Assembly (NCBI GenBank): GCA_027625095.1
Contig: JAQBXN010000074.1
Coordinates: forward strand, 1-40,417
Direction of reading: 5' to 3'
Length of the DNA: 40,417 bases
From: Planctomycetota bacterium
Lineage (GTDB): Bacteria > Planctomycetota > PUPC01 > JACPCR01
Position 1 is the stretch's first letter, and each line of letters opens with the position of its first letter. The notes beneath the pieces were generated by a model, which worked only from the letters and a program-made list of their open reading frames with translations, had not been told where the DNA came from and did not search any database. Below, piece after piece: positions 26,792 to 34,609 of this stretch. A program made the position numbers and the translations under genes.

Positions 26792-27988
26792 TCACCTGTC
26801 CACTTCCCCCAAAACAATATCGGTACTGCCCAGAACGGCGATCACATCTCCGATCTTGAGCCCTTTCAACAAGTCAGGGAGCACCTGAAGATTCACAAAC
26901 GACGGCGGGCGGATGTGCAACCGGTAAGGAGTCGCCTCGCCTTCGCTCACGAGGTAGTAGCCGAGCTGGCCACGTGGGTTTTCTACTTCTAGGTAAGCCT
27001 CACCAACGGGCGGCTTAATGATCCTTGAGGTTTTTGCCTGATGCTTGCCTGGAGGCAGCATGTCGAGTGCTTGCAAGACAATTTTACAGCTTTCGCGCAT
27101 CTCCTGGATGCGGACGAAATATCTGTCGAAACAGTCTCCGTTTTCGCCGGTAGGAACATCAAATTCGAATTTATCGTAGACGGAATATGGCTCATCCTTA
27201 CGGAGATCGTAAGGCACTCCGGAGGCACGTAGCATCGGGCCGGTTACACCGTAAGCGATGGCAGCTTCCTTTGATAGCTTGCCGATGCCCTTGGTGCGAT
27301 CCATAAAAATCGGGTTATAGGTAAGGAGCTCATCATACTCGTCCAAGACTGGCAGGAAGTAATCAATGAAATCCTTGCACTCCTCAGAAAAACCACTCGG
27401 CAGGTCTTCAGCCACACCTCCGATTCTCATATAACTATGGGTCATGCGCGCGCCGCAGACTTTCTCGAATATATCGAGCACAAGCTCACGCTCACGGAAG
27501 CCGTAAAGGAACGGGGTGACCGCCCCCATATCGACTCCATAAGTGCCAAAAAAAAGCAGGTGACTGGCGATGCGGTTGAGCTCCTGCATCATGACCCGGA
27601 TGTATTCTGCTCGCTCGGGGACTTCCTGCCCCATGAGCTTTTCGACCACCATCACGTAGCCGGTGTTGTTATTCATCGCCGACAGATAATCCATCCGGTC
27701 GGTCAGGTGGATGATCTGCATGTAATCTCGATCTTCGGCGATTTTTTCCGTGCCGCGGTGGAGGTATCCAAGGTCGGGGATCGTGTCTATGATCACCTCA
27801 CCCTCAAGCAGGATACCCAGCCTCAATACGCCGTGCGTACTGGGGTGCTGCGGCCCCATGTTGAGGTACATCTCCTCCAGCTTGATCTTCTTGCCGGCCG
27901 CCCTGGCCTCTTCGACCGCGGCAGCAATGGCTGGCGTTGGATCGTCACCCACGTGGGGCTTAGTCGTAGTGGTCGGGCTCATGGACAT
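26792..27988 (-). CDS. nuoD: Complex I subunit D
   Basis: The 398-residue protein is the 49-kDa-type subunit that lines the quinone site. MGPQHPSTHGVLRL, PDLGYLHRGTEKIAE, RYD-type end segment DIVLGEVDR and the conserved Tyr/His positions are visible. It is not fused with nuoC. Two starts are possible (ATG at 27988 or 27982); the first overlaps nuoC by 29 bp. N-terminal residues 1-35 are low-complexity and not conserved. Confidence 0.96.
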   Translation of the reverse strand: MSMSPTTTTKPHVGDDPTPAIAAAVEEARAAGKKIKLEEMYLNMGPQHPSTHGVLRLGILLEGEVIIDTIPDLGYLHRGTEKIAEDRDYMQIIHLTDRMDYLSAMNNNTGYVMVVEKLMGQEVPERAEYIRVMMQELNRIASHLLFFGTYGVDMGAVTPFLYGFRERELVLDIFEKVCGARMTHSYMRIGGVAEDLPSGFSEECKDFIDYFLPVLDEYDELLTYNPIFMDRTKGIGKLSKEAAIAYGVTGPMLRASGVPYDLRKDEPYSVYDKFEFDVPTGENGDCFDRYFVRIQEMRESCKIVLQALDMLPPGKHQAKTSRIIKPPVGEAYLEVENPRGQLGYYLVSEGEATPYRLHIRPPSFVNLQVLPDLLKGLKIGDVIAVLGSTDIVLGEVDR

Positions 27989-28427
27989 AATCTTTTCTCA
28001 ACGGATAGCCCTGCCAATCTTCCGGCAGCATGATACGCCGCAGATCGGAATGGCCGGCGAACTTAATTCCAAAGAGGTCATAAACCTCACGCTCCTGCCA
28101 GTTGGCGCCGCACCAGACCGGCTCGACAGACTGCACCACGGGCTGCTCACGCCCTACCTGCACCTTGATCATGATTTTGTGGCGGAGATCCATCGAATAG
28201 AGATGGTAAACAACATGCATGTGCTCCTCAAAATCCACCGCAGTGATGTTCTTGAGGAAGTTAAATTCGTAACCCTTTGTGTCACGAAGAAACTGGCATA
28301 CATCGGCCACCGAATCCGCATCAACCATCAACACCGGCATTTCGGGGTCACGGTAGGCGTTTTCGACTTCTTCACGGCTGACAGCCGGATTTTCAATGAG
28401 TGCGTTAACCAGTTCTTCGGAAATCAT
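27960..28427 (-). CDS. nuoC: Complex I subunit C
   Basis: The protein of 155 residues is the 30-kDa-type subunit. Conserved end motifs are present: ANWQEREVYDLFGIKFAGH and LPEDWQGYPLRKDY. A longer frame begins at 28604, but its first 59 residues translate nuoB in another frame and are not real. ATG at 28427 overlaps the nuoB stop in an ATGA and starts MISEELVNALIE. Confidence 0.95.
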   Translation of the reverse strand: MISEELVNALIENPAVSREEVENAYRDPEMPVLMVDADSVADVCQFLRDTKGYEFNFLKNITAVDFEEHMHVVYHLYSMDLRHKIMIKVQVGREQPVVQSVEPVWCGANWQEREVYDLFGIKFAGHSDLRRIMLPEDWQGYPLRKDYVHEPDHYD

Positions 28428-28951
28428 GCGGAGGCAATAATATCTTTGCGCAGTGACTTTTCGCGGATCTTTTCCTGCAGTTTCAGAACACCATACATCA
28501 GGGCTTCGGGGCGTGGCGGACAACCGCAGACGTAGACATCGACTGGAATGACTTTGTCGACGCCCTTCACCACCGAATAAGAATCGTAATAGGGCCCGCC
28601 GCAATTAGAGCAAGAACCCATGGAAATCACGTATTTCGGGTCAGGCATCTGGTGATAAAGGCGCTCGATGCGCGGCGCCATCTTCTTGGTCACCGTACCA
28701 GCAATAATGATTAGGTCCGCCTGCCTGGGAGTCGGCCGGGGAATCACGCCGAAGCGGTCGAAATCAAACCGGGCAGCATAAGCGGCCATCATCTCAATAG
28801 CACAGCAAGCCAAACCAAAAGTCAACGCCCACAACGAAGACCGGCGCGCCCAGTTTATGAAAAAGTCGGCCTCCGTGACGATGATATCGCCACCGACACC
28901 GGGAACCATATTAGCAGCAGTGAGTAGCGGGCCAACGTTTCTATCAGCCAT
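28424..28951 (-). CDS. nuoB: Complex I subunit B (N2 cluster)
   Basis: The 175-residue protein holds cluster N2, the last electron donor to quinone. The adjacent Cys pair is in LTFGLACCAIEMM, the third Cys in SMGSCSNCGGPYYDSYS and the fourth in VYVCGCPPRPEAL. All four ligands are intact. It begins 11 bp after nuoA. Confidence 0.97.
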   Translation of the reverse strand: MADRNVGPLLTAANMVPGVGGDIIVTEADFFINWARRSSLWALTFGLACCAIEMMAAYAARFDFDRFGVIPRPTPRQADLIIIAGTVTKKMAPRIERLYHQMPDPKYVISMGSCSNCGGPYYDSYSVVKGVDKVIPVDVYVCGCPPRPEALMYGVLKLQEKIREKSLRKDIIASA

Positions 28952-28962
28952 GGCTTAACCCT

Positions 28963-29382
28963 CTAGGTCCATTCGAGCGCGCCCTTGCGCCACGCGTAGG
29001 CGAAACCGATCAAAAGAATCCCAATGAACAGCATCATCTCGACAAATGCGAACAGGCCGAGGCTTTGATACACAACGGCCCAAGGGAATAGAAAAATCAC
29101 TTCAACATCGAAAATCACAAAAATCAGCGCATAGACATAAAAGCGCATATTAAATTGCACGAAGCCCGACCCTACGGGTGCTTCACCGCACTCGTAGGCT
29201 ACCAATTTACCTTCTTCGCTGGGCTTGGATGGATGCACCAGAAAAGCAATTAGCAGATTTGCCACAGCAAAAGCGAACCCGAGAAACGCAAACAAAGCGA
29301 CTATTGTGTAGGCGCTTATGTCGAGTGACCCAATCTGAAGGCTCTGTTTTTCTACCGCCGCGGCGAGCACAGTTGGAAACAT
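28963..29382 (-). CDS. nuoA: Complex I subunit A
   Basis: The 139-residue three-helix protein has the loop YECGEAPVGSGFVQFNMRFY, the hallmark of NuoA, and DVEVIFLFPWAV in the second helix with its acidic residues. It is the first gene of the long nuo-atp transcription unit. No clear Shine-Dalgarno sequence lies ahead of the ATG. Confidence 0.95.
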   Translation of the reverse strand: MFPTVLAAAVEKQSLQIGSLDISAYTIVALFAFLGFAFAVANLLIAFLVHPSKPSEEGKLVAYECGEAPVGSGFVQFNMRFYVYALIFVIFDVEVIFLFPWAVVYQSLGLFAFVEMMLFIGILLIGFAYAWRKGALEWT

Positions 29383-29474
29383 GTCAGAAGGTGCTAAGTC
29401 TCAATGATACCGGGTGATGGGTGAGGGTTTCGAACCCACTTTCTACCCGTTTTGACGTCCCTGAGCAGGACTTT

Positions 29475-29488
29475 GTGAAAGATTTCAC
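29475..29488. promoter_or_regulatory. Candidate operator palindrome at the nuoA promoter
   Basis: GTGAAA-GA-TTTCAC is a perfect 6-bp inverted repeat with a 2-bp centre. It directly abuts the candidate -10 box on its downstream side, where a bound repressor would block transcription. No regulator is identified. Confidence 0.35.
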
Positions 29489-29516
29489 ATAATACGAATG
29501 CGATCCCTGAAAGCAA
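29489..29516 (-). promoter_or_regulatory. Candidate sigma-70-type promoter for the nuo-atp unit
   Basis: On the minus strand TTGCTT (29511-29516) and TATTAT (29489-29494) are spaced by 16 bp. The -10 matches the consensus at five of six positions, the -35 at only three. It would give a 5' leader of about 100 nt before nuoA. Confidence 0.35.
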
Positions 29517-29709
29517 ACGATTATTTGCGTGAATCAGAAGAGAATGCTGCACGAATAGGGGAAGAATCAGAGGATGGGATGGAGGGTTAATGGTTCGCCC
29601 AGACTTACCAGTCGTCATTACAGCTTGCCCGATAGGTCGAAGAGCGAATTACGTGAAAAGCGGGGCTGCTGGACACCAGAGGCACTTGCCACTTTTGCCG
29701 GGTCTCCGG

Positions 29710-31230
29710 CTACTGATAAACCGGGAGGTAACGGTAGTAAACCTCCAGACACAGGATATTCATAGCGGTGACATAGCAAGGGCCAGCAGTCTTTGCTTCT
29801 GATTCAACCATCGGCCAACTCCCTGCCATACTTCCTGTTTTCATTTGCCGTGCCACGGACTCAAGTGCGAATTTATTGTTCCAGTTAGTCCAGTACTTGT
29901 TACTGTTCACCTTGTCGCCCATCTGGAATTGCGCCAGGGTGCCGTAGTACAGAGAGTAGCTGTTTGCAAGATTTGGGCCTGCCTTATCGATCAGATCGGC
30001 GCTCTTAATTAAGAATGGCGTCTCCTTGGGTTTCTGGCCCATAAAAAGACGGCAAACCTGGCCCACGGCCGTCATCGCAATACTCCCGCTACCGGGAGCT
30101 GTGGAACGGTAACCGGTAGTGCCGGTAGCGGAATCCCCAGCGGTATCGAAGTACTTCTTAAATTTGTCGAATGCTTCCTGTGGAATCTTCAGACCGGCGA
30201 CTTTGGCTGACTTACAGGCCATGATCTGCCAACCGGTCACCGAAGTATCATTGCCCGGCCCGTTGTACCCAAAGCCACCGATATCGGCCCCTTTGTCGCC
30301 CATATTCTCCACAATGAAGTTGATACCTTTTTGTGCTGCATCTCCCGCCTGCGACTTCGGGCCCGCCATCCCAAATGCCTCGGACATAGCCATGGTACAG
30401 ATTCCGTGGATATACATGAAATGGCCTCCCGTGCCCCTCCAGGCACCATCCTCGCTTTGTACGCGGCGAAGGTAGCTAACGGCATTTGAAACTAAAGCAT
30501 GGTACTTACCCGTAGATTCGGTGTGTCCCGCTCCAAGGAATGCCAGGAGTGCCAGCCCGGTAACCGCCTGATCGTAACCGTGGGCTACCCCCCGATGAAA
30601 ACCTTCCGCAGAAGCGGACCAGCGGCCATCCGACTGCTGGTAACGTGCTAGAAATTTGAGCCCCGCAAGTACAGCGTTTTCGGTCTGACTGCTGCCGCCG
30701 AAATCCTTCATCGCGCCTTTCTTATAATTCGTATTACTTCGGTTCTTGTACCCCGTAAGCTTTCCGCTGGGGCCACGGGTATCCCAGTCGCCCACGGCAA
30801 CGACCATGTTCTTGCCGCCGTCACCCAGGGCAAAATTATTGATCGCGTCAAGCGCCTCATCGAGGTCGTCCGCACTAGGCAGACCGTCTTCCTCTATTGC
30901 TTCGGCCACATCCGCTGACGAGTCTGGTGGGAGTTCCATAGCGGGAGCTTCCGAGACTTGGGCAGGCGTCAGCTTCACTTCTTCAATATCAGCATCTGCC
31001 AACTCAGAGAGCTTTTCCTCTAGTTCCTTGGGATCGAGAGCAATTTCTTCCTCGTCAATTATGGATGTCTCGATGATCAGGTCTTCTTGAATCCGCATTG
31101 GGCCACCCCAATCCAACTGCATCATCATTGCGATGAGGAGGAAGTGAACCCCTACCGAAAATACGATGAAGGGCGCTGCCTGAATGCTTCGCGCAATTTT
31201 ATAAAGTGGTGACCTTGGGTTGATCAGCAT
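29710..31230 (-). CDS. Membrane-anchored alpha/alpha-toroid (prenyltransferase/squalene-oxidase repeat) protein
   Basis: The 506-residue protein starts with a cytoplasmic stub and one membrane helix (APFIVFSVGVHFLLIAMMM), like the start of TonB-type proteins. An acidic linker follows (residues 45-130, many Glu and Asp), then a C-terminal domain of about 330 residues with prenyltransferase/squalene-oxidase-type repeats (FLARYQQSDGRWSAS, YLRRVQSEDGAWRGTGG). I see no DXDD or similar catalytic motif of terpene cyclases, so a scaffold or ligand-binding role is more likely. Such toroid proteins are frequent in Planctomycetes and Verrucomicrobia. The function is unknown. It has its own upstream gap of 170 bp. 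Confidence 0.6.
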   Translation of the reverse strand: MLINPRSPLYKIARSIQAAPFIVFSVGVHFLLIAMMMQLDWGGPMRIQEDLIIETSIIDEEEIALDPKELEEKLSELADADIEEVKLTPAQVSEAPAMELPPDSSADVAEAIEEDGLPSADDLDEALDAINNFALGDGGKNMVVAVGDWDTRGPSGKLTGYKNRSNTNYKKGAMKDFGGSSQTENAVLAGLKFLARYQQSDGRWSASAEGFHRGVAHGYDQAVTGLALLAFLGAGHTESTGKYHALVSNAVSYLRRVQSEDGAWRGTGGHFMYIHGICTMAMSEAFGMAGPKSQAGDAAQKGINFIVENMGDKGADIGGFGYNGPGNDTSVTGWQIMACKSAKVAGLKIPQEAFDKFKKYFDTAGDSATGTTGYRSTAPGSGSIAMTAVGQVCRLFMGQKPKETPFLIKSADLIDKAGPNLANSYSLYYGTLAQFQMGDKVNSNKYWTNWNNKFALESVARQMKTGSMAGSWPMVESEAKTAGPCYVTAMNILCLEVYYRYLPVYQ

Positions 31231-31400
31231 ACGTGGATATTCTCTCTTTCAGATGGCCAATGCCGCAAGATGTAATCTCTTGTCAGAGAAATCCGCCAGA
31301 CTTTGACTATATGCCAATCGTATCGGATTTCAAACATGCATTTTTCTAGCATAATTCCCCATCTTATGCACGAGTACCCCAAGATGAACATGCATACAAA

Positions 31401-32528
31401 TCAATGAGTTCCGATGATCTCTACGTTGCTGCGGGGAATCATAACCTCTTCACCGCTGCCGAGCTTCATCTTCAGAACTCGCACCACCGCACCACTAGCC
31501 ACACGGACCGGATCTGGTGGTAACCCGGTTACTGTGCCCACTTCTCCAAAATGGGGTTGCCGAACGGCACGTATCGTTGTGCCTATGGCGAGCACGCTAC
31601 CCGTTTCAGCCCCCTGCCTGACCTGACCCTCACCTTGTCCGGTCAGCAACGGCACGATGATCTCCGGCCGGAGCGCTCCGGCCCGTATCTGCGTCGCCCC
31701 ATTGATAGCGCCAAACCTGCCTTCCTGCTGCCGGAGCAATGCAAAGGTACGGCCAGCCATTTGAATTCTGCCGAATCCTTCGGTCACGATAAGAGTGAAT
31801 GGAACATCCTCATCTCCGGTAATCGCTACACCGATTTCCTCTCCGACGAACTCGCCGAGATCATTGTCCATGATTCCTCCGGCCACGACGCCGACGGCCC
31901 CCCCGGAAGCAGCCTGCCTCAAGACACGCTGAGTGACTTGCGCACCAGCGATTAAAATTTTTCCTTCCAGATCTCCATCGATCGAATCAACGACTTCATC
32001 CGGTGATTCGCACACGAATTTGATCTTGCCATGCCTCTCGCCACCAACGCCAAATATGCCCTGAATGAATGCCCCACGGGCCTCAATGGTGACGCCCTGT
32101 CCATCGTCTACAGCCACCACGCGGCCGCTGAGATAGGCGTTCACTTCAATGCCACTTGGCGGGCGCCGAATGCCGAGGTGCCCGGTTGTTTCGATGAAAA
32201 ACTCTACCACTCCATCGATGGGTGACTTGACTTCACTTCGGAAAAGCCCAAACAGCCCCGAGCTCTCCGCCAGCAGGTCTCCCCTCTTTACATTCTGGCC
32301 AACCTCCACTCTGACCTTGCCACGAAGTTCATCCGGATCGAGCTGCATCCGTTCTGCCAGCCGAACTGGCTCGATGTCGCCAGGCAGTTCAGCGCGGGCG
32401 ACGATGGTGTCGTGGGAGACGGTCTGACCTGCTTCAACCAGGATTTCGCCATCGATCGGCAGGCGCCGATGTTTGGTGACCAGGTAATTGGAACTGACAG
32501 TGAGGCCGGGTGTGTAGGCTGTTCCCAT
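31401..32528 (-). CDS. Barrel-sandwich (RnfC/NqrA-like) protein, unknown function
   Basis: The 375-residue protein has repeated barrel-sandwich-hybrid signatures of the type found in RnfC, NqrA and biotinyl carriers: DGEILVEAGQTVSHDTIVA (24-42), VRVEVGQNVKRGDLLAES and VKSPIDGVVEFF. The rest is beta-rich with Gly-rich loops, and the C-terminus (ASGAVVRVLKMKLGSGEEVM) looks like a KOW/SH3-like barrel. There are no Cys motifs for FeS clusters and no flavin site, so it is not a working RnfC or NqrA. The ATG is fixed by a TGA codon directly before it; this TGAATG lies at the edge of a heptad repeat, and no ribosome site is visible. Function not assigned. Confidence 0.55.
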   Translation of the reverse strand: MGTAYTPGLTVSSNYLVTKHRRLPIDGEILVEAGQTVSHDTIVARAELPGDIEPVRLAERMQLDPDELRGKVRVEVGQNVKRGDLLAESSGLFGLFRSEVKSPIDGVVEFFIETTGHLGIRRPPSGIEVNAYLSGRVVAVDDGQGVTIEARGAFIQGIFGVGGERHGKIKFVCESPDEVVDSIDGDLEGKILIAGAQVTQRVLRQAASGGAVGVVAGGIMDNDLGEFVGEEIGVAITGDEDVPFTLIVTEGFGRIQMAGRTFALLRQQEGRFGAINGATQIRAGALRPEIIVPLLTGQGEGQVRQGAETGSVLAIGTTIRAVRQPHFGEVGTVTGLPPDPVRVASGAVVRVLKMKLGSGEEVMIPRSNVEIIGTH

Positions 32529-32560
32529 TCAGGATTCATGATTCAGGATTCGGAATTCAA
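32527..32560. repeat. ATTCAGG heptad repeats at a gene start
   Basis: Four consecutive 7-bp units read ATTCAGG, ATTCATG, ATTCAGG, ATTCGGA, followed by ATTCAA. This is the same repeat as in the atpG-atpD gap. Its left end overlaps the start codon of the barrel-sandwich gene. Confidence 0.75.
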
Positions 32561-32608
32561 CTCTTGCTCGGTCGGAGCCGGATTTCATCTGTTGAAGACG
32601 ATGAACAC

Positions 32609-34486
32609 TTATTTGGATTTCAGGACTTCTGTACCATCCCAGTCTTCCGGGAGTTCGATGTCTTTGTAGTAAGAACATCGCTCAAGGTAAATCGACACAG
32701 CTTTGTCCTCCGGAAGAGCTGCCTTCACACGCTCAAACCCCTCGCGTGCCTGATCGAAGTTTCTGTGGAGGTAGTTCTGCCGGGCATTTTCGAAGGTTTC
32801 GAGTTCTTTCATTTTTAATGCTTTCAACTCGGGCTCTTCTCCCTCGAGAATCTCGACAATCGTGACTGCTACGGCTTTTCCCTTTACGGCGACCTTATCG
32901 ATAACGCGAATGCTGAACGCACTCGGATCTTCGAGCCTGTTGTAGGACTCCAAACTTATCAGAATCTTTACCCCGTACAGCTTCGTGAGGCCTTCGATGC
33001 GTGAGGCGAGATTTACGGCATCGCTGATGACCGTACCATCCATGCGATGATGGTCGCCCACCGTTCCCATCATCAACTTGCCGGTGTGGAGGCCAATTCC
33101 GACTTTGATTTCGTCTTGTCCGGCAATCTTTCGCACTCGGTTAAAATCACTCAGTTTTTCGAGCATGGCCACGGACGCGTTCAATCCGTCCAACTCGGTG
33201 GGGAACAGAGCCATGATGGCATCACCAATGTATTTATCGATGAAACCGTTGTGAAGGTTGATCATCGGCCCCATGCGGCTGAGGTAGGCGTTGACGAATT
33301 CAAAATTCTCTTCCGGGCTCATTTTTTCAGAGAGAGAAGTGAAGTCCCTGATATCCGTGAACAGGACAGTCATCTCTGTTTGAACGTGATCCCCAAGCCC
33401 CACGTCAATGATATTTTCTTTCTGCAGGTAACTCAGGAACTGCTTGGGCACAAACCGCTCGTAGGATTTGTTGAGCGCGGTGATGTCGCTGTACAAACGT
33501 GAGTTCTCGATAGAGACTGCAATGGGATTGGCAATGGATGACAGGAGCTCAAGATCTTCCTGGGTAAATCCGATTCCGGACTGAATGGAGTCAATCGTAA
33601 GGACGCCAAGGACCCTGTCCTGGCTGATAAGCGGCGCACACATCATGGAGCGAATCTGGAACTGGGCCAGGCTGACCGCGGCATCGAAGGCGCCCGCAGA
33701 CTGTTCTTCTGAATAAAGCAGGGCACGCTTTTCATCCATGGCCGTGCTCACCAGAGTCTGGCTGATTTCGACCTGTTCACCCTTTCCGCTACGCATGCGG
33801 ACGATTCGTGTCTGCAGGCCCGATTCCACAGATTCGCCCATAAGGACGTATCCGCGTTCGGCCTTTGGAAACACCTCGAAGAGTCGCTCCATGACAATTT
33901 CGAGAAGGGCGTCCAGATCCTGCAAATTACTGATGTGCTTGCTGACCTCCTGGATCGTCGCCATGCGCTTGACGAGCCTCTTCATTTCAGACTCAGTGGT
34001 CGCTTCAGAGATATTGAGGTCGCTCTTGACGTCCTGGAGAAGAATGTCCTTGAGATTGGCCGGAGATTGCACCAGGCTGACTTCGCCTATCGATTGGACC
34101 TGAATGGCTACAGTCTCGTAATTCGGGAAGTTCGGAGGGGCATCTTGCGCGTCGAATACGTCAGTGCGCATATCCCCGTCGGGCTTTTCCGCCAGAAATT
34201 CCAGGTGAGTCTGCCCAATTCGAATAATATCCCCGGGGCTCAAGACTTGTCTGGAGACCGGCTCGCCGTTCAGGTGTGTGCCGTTCGTGCTCTTGAGGTC
34301 TTCGAGCACAAACTCGCCTTCCTCCAAGATCACCCTGAGATGTTTTTTCGAAGAGCGGGGCTCGCTTAAAACAATGTCGCACGCGGGCAGACGCCCAACG
34401 ACGGCCTCCTCTTTCAGCCGATAAATTTGTCCTTCGGATTTGCCGACTTTTATTTGCAGATATCCCTTGATTTCTGTGTCACCCAT
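32609..34486 (-). CDS. FHA-GAF-class III adenylate cyclase
   Basis: The 625-residue protein has an FHA domain (about 20-100; VGRLPACDIVL, SSKKHLRV, STNGTHLNG) that binds phosphothreonine. A GAF domain (about 180-335) follows, then a class III cyclase domain (370-555). Metal-binding Asp378 (FTDIRDFT) and Asp422 (GDAIMALF), Lys418, Asp489, Asn492 and Arg496 (ISDAVNLASRIEG) are all present, so it should be active and make cAMP rather than cGMP. A C-terminal TPR-like helix pair ends in DWDGTEVL, as in spirochaete-type cyclases. No membrane segment is seen; it is cytoplasmic. It should link protein phosphorylation and a small-ligand signal to cAMP. Confidence 0.88.
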   Translation of the reverse strand: MGDTEIKGYLQIKVGKSEGQIYRLKEEAVVGRLPACDIVLSEPRSSKKHLRVILEEGEFVLEDLKSTNGTHLNGEPVSRQVLSPGDIIRIGQTHLEFLAEKPDGDMRTDVFDAQDAPPNFPNYETVAIQVQSIGEVSLVQSPANLKDILLQDVKSDLNISEATTESEMKRLVKRMATIQEVSKHISNLQDLDALLEIVMERLFEVFPKAERGYVLMGESVESGLQTRIVRMRSGKGEQVEISQTLVSTAMDEKRALLYSEEQSAGAFDAAVSLAQFQIRSMMCAPLISQDRVLGVLTIDSIQSGIGFTQEDLELLSSIANPIAVSIENSRLYSDITALNKSYERFVPKQFLSYLQKENIIDVGLGDHVQTEMTVLFTDIRDFTSLSEKMSPEENFEFVNAYLSRMGPMINLHNGFIDKYIGDAIMALFPTELDGLNASVAMLEKLSDFNRVRKIAGQDEIKVGIGLHTGKLMMGTVGDHHRMDGTVISDAVNLASRIEGLTKLYGVKILISLESYNRLEDPSAFSIRVIDKVAVKGKAVAVTIVEILEGEEPELKALKMKELETFENARQNYLHRNFDQAREGFERVKAALPEDKAVSIYLERCSYYKDIELPEDWDGTEVLKSK

Positions 34487-34609
34487 GGCTTTTCCATTTC
34501 ATTGCCCGCTGAACACGGATCATAGCTCAGCCAGTCCTTTTTTCGCAGTCACGTTTTCGGGATCCAGAGTCAAGACCGCAAAGAAGAGTTCCCTCGCTCC
34601 CCCATCATT

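Larger units (their letters stand above)
29383..29709. other. Leader region upstream of nuoA (no gene)
   Basis: The 327 bp hold no convincing gene. Short open frames here lack family features. Seen are a two-unit heptad repeat (GGGTGAT, GGGTGAG at 29412-29425), a palindrome GGGTTTCGAACCC (29425-29437), a candidate promoter and operator for nuoA (listed separately), and a small GC hairpin (29697-29710) just past the stop of the next gene, without a T-run. Confidence 0.6.

Noticed and set aside
28428..28604. N-terminal extension of nuoC
   Set aside because: The extra 59 codons lie within nuoB in another frame and have no NuoC similarity; the ATGA overlap marks the real start.
29425..29437. GGGTTTCGAACCC resembling a tRNA T-arm
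   Set aside because: The base before TTC should be G but is T, and no D-arm, anticodon arm or acceptor stem can be drawn on either strand.
29394..29618. 74-residue minus-strand frame upstream of nuoA
   Set aside because: No ribosome site, no known motif, and it covers the candidate promoter and palindromes.
31340..31385. Sigma-54-like GG...GC elements upstream of the toroid gene (minus strand TTGGGGTACTCGTGCAT)
   Set aside because: Spacing between GG and GC is one base short, and the intermediate bases do not match.
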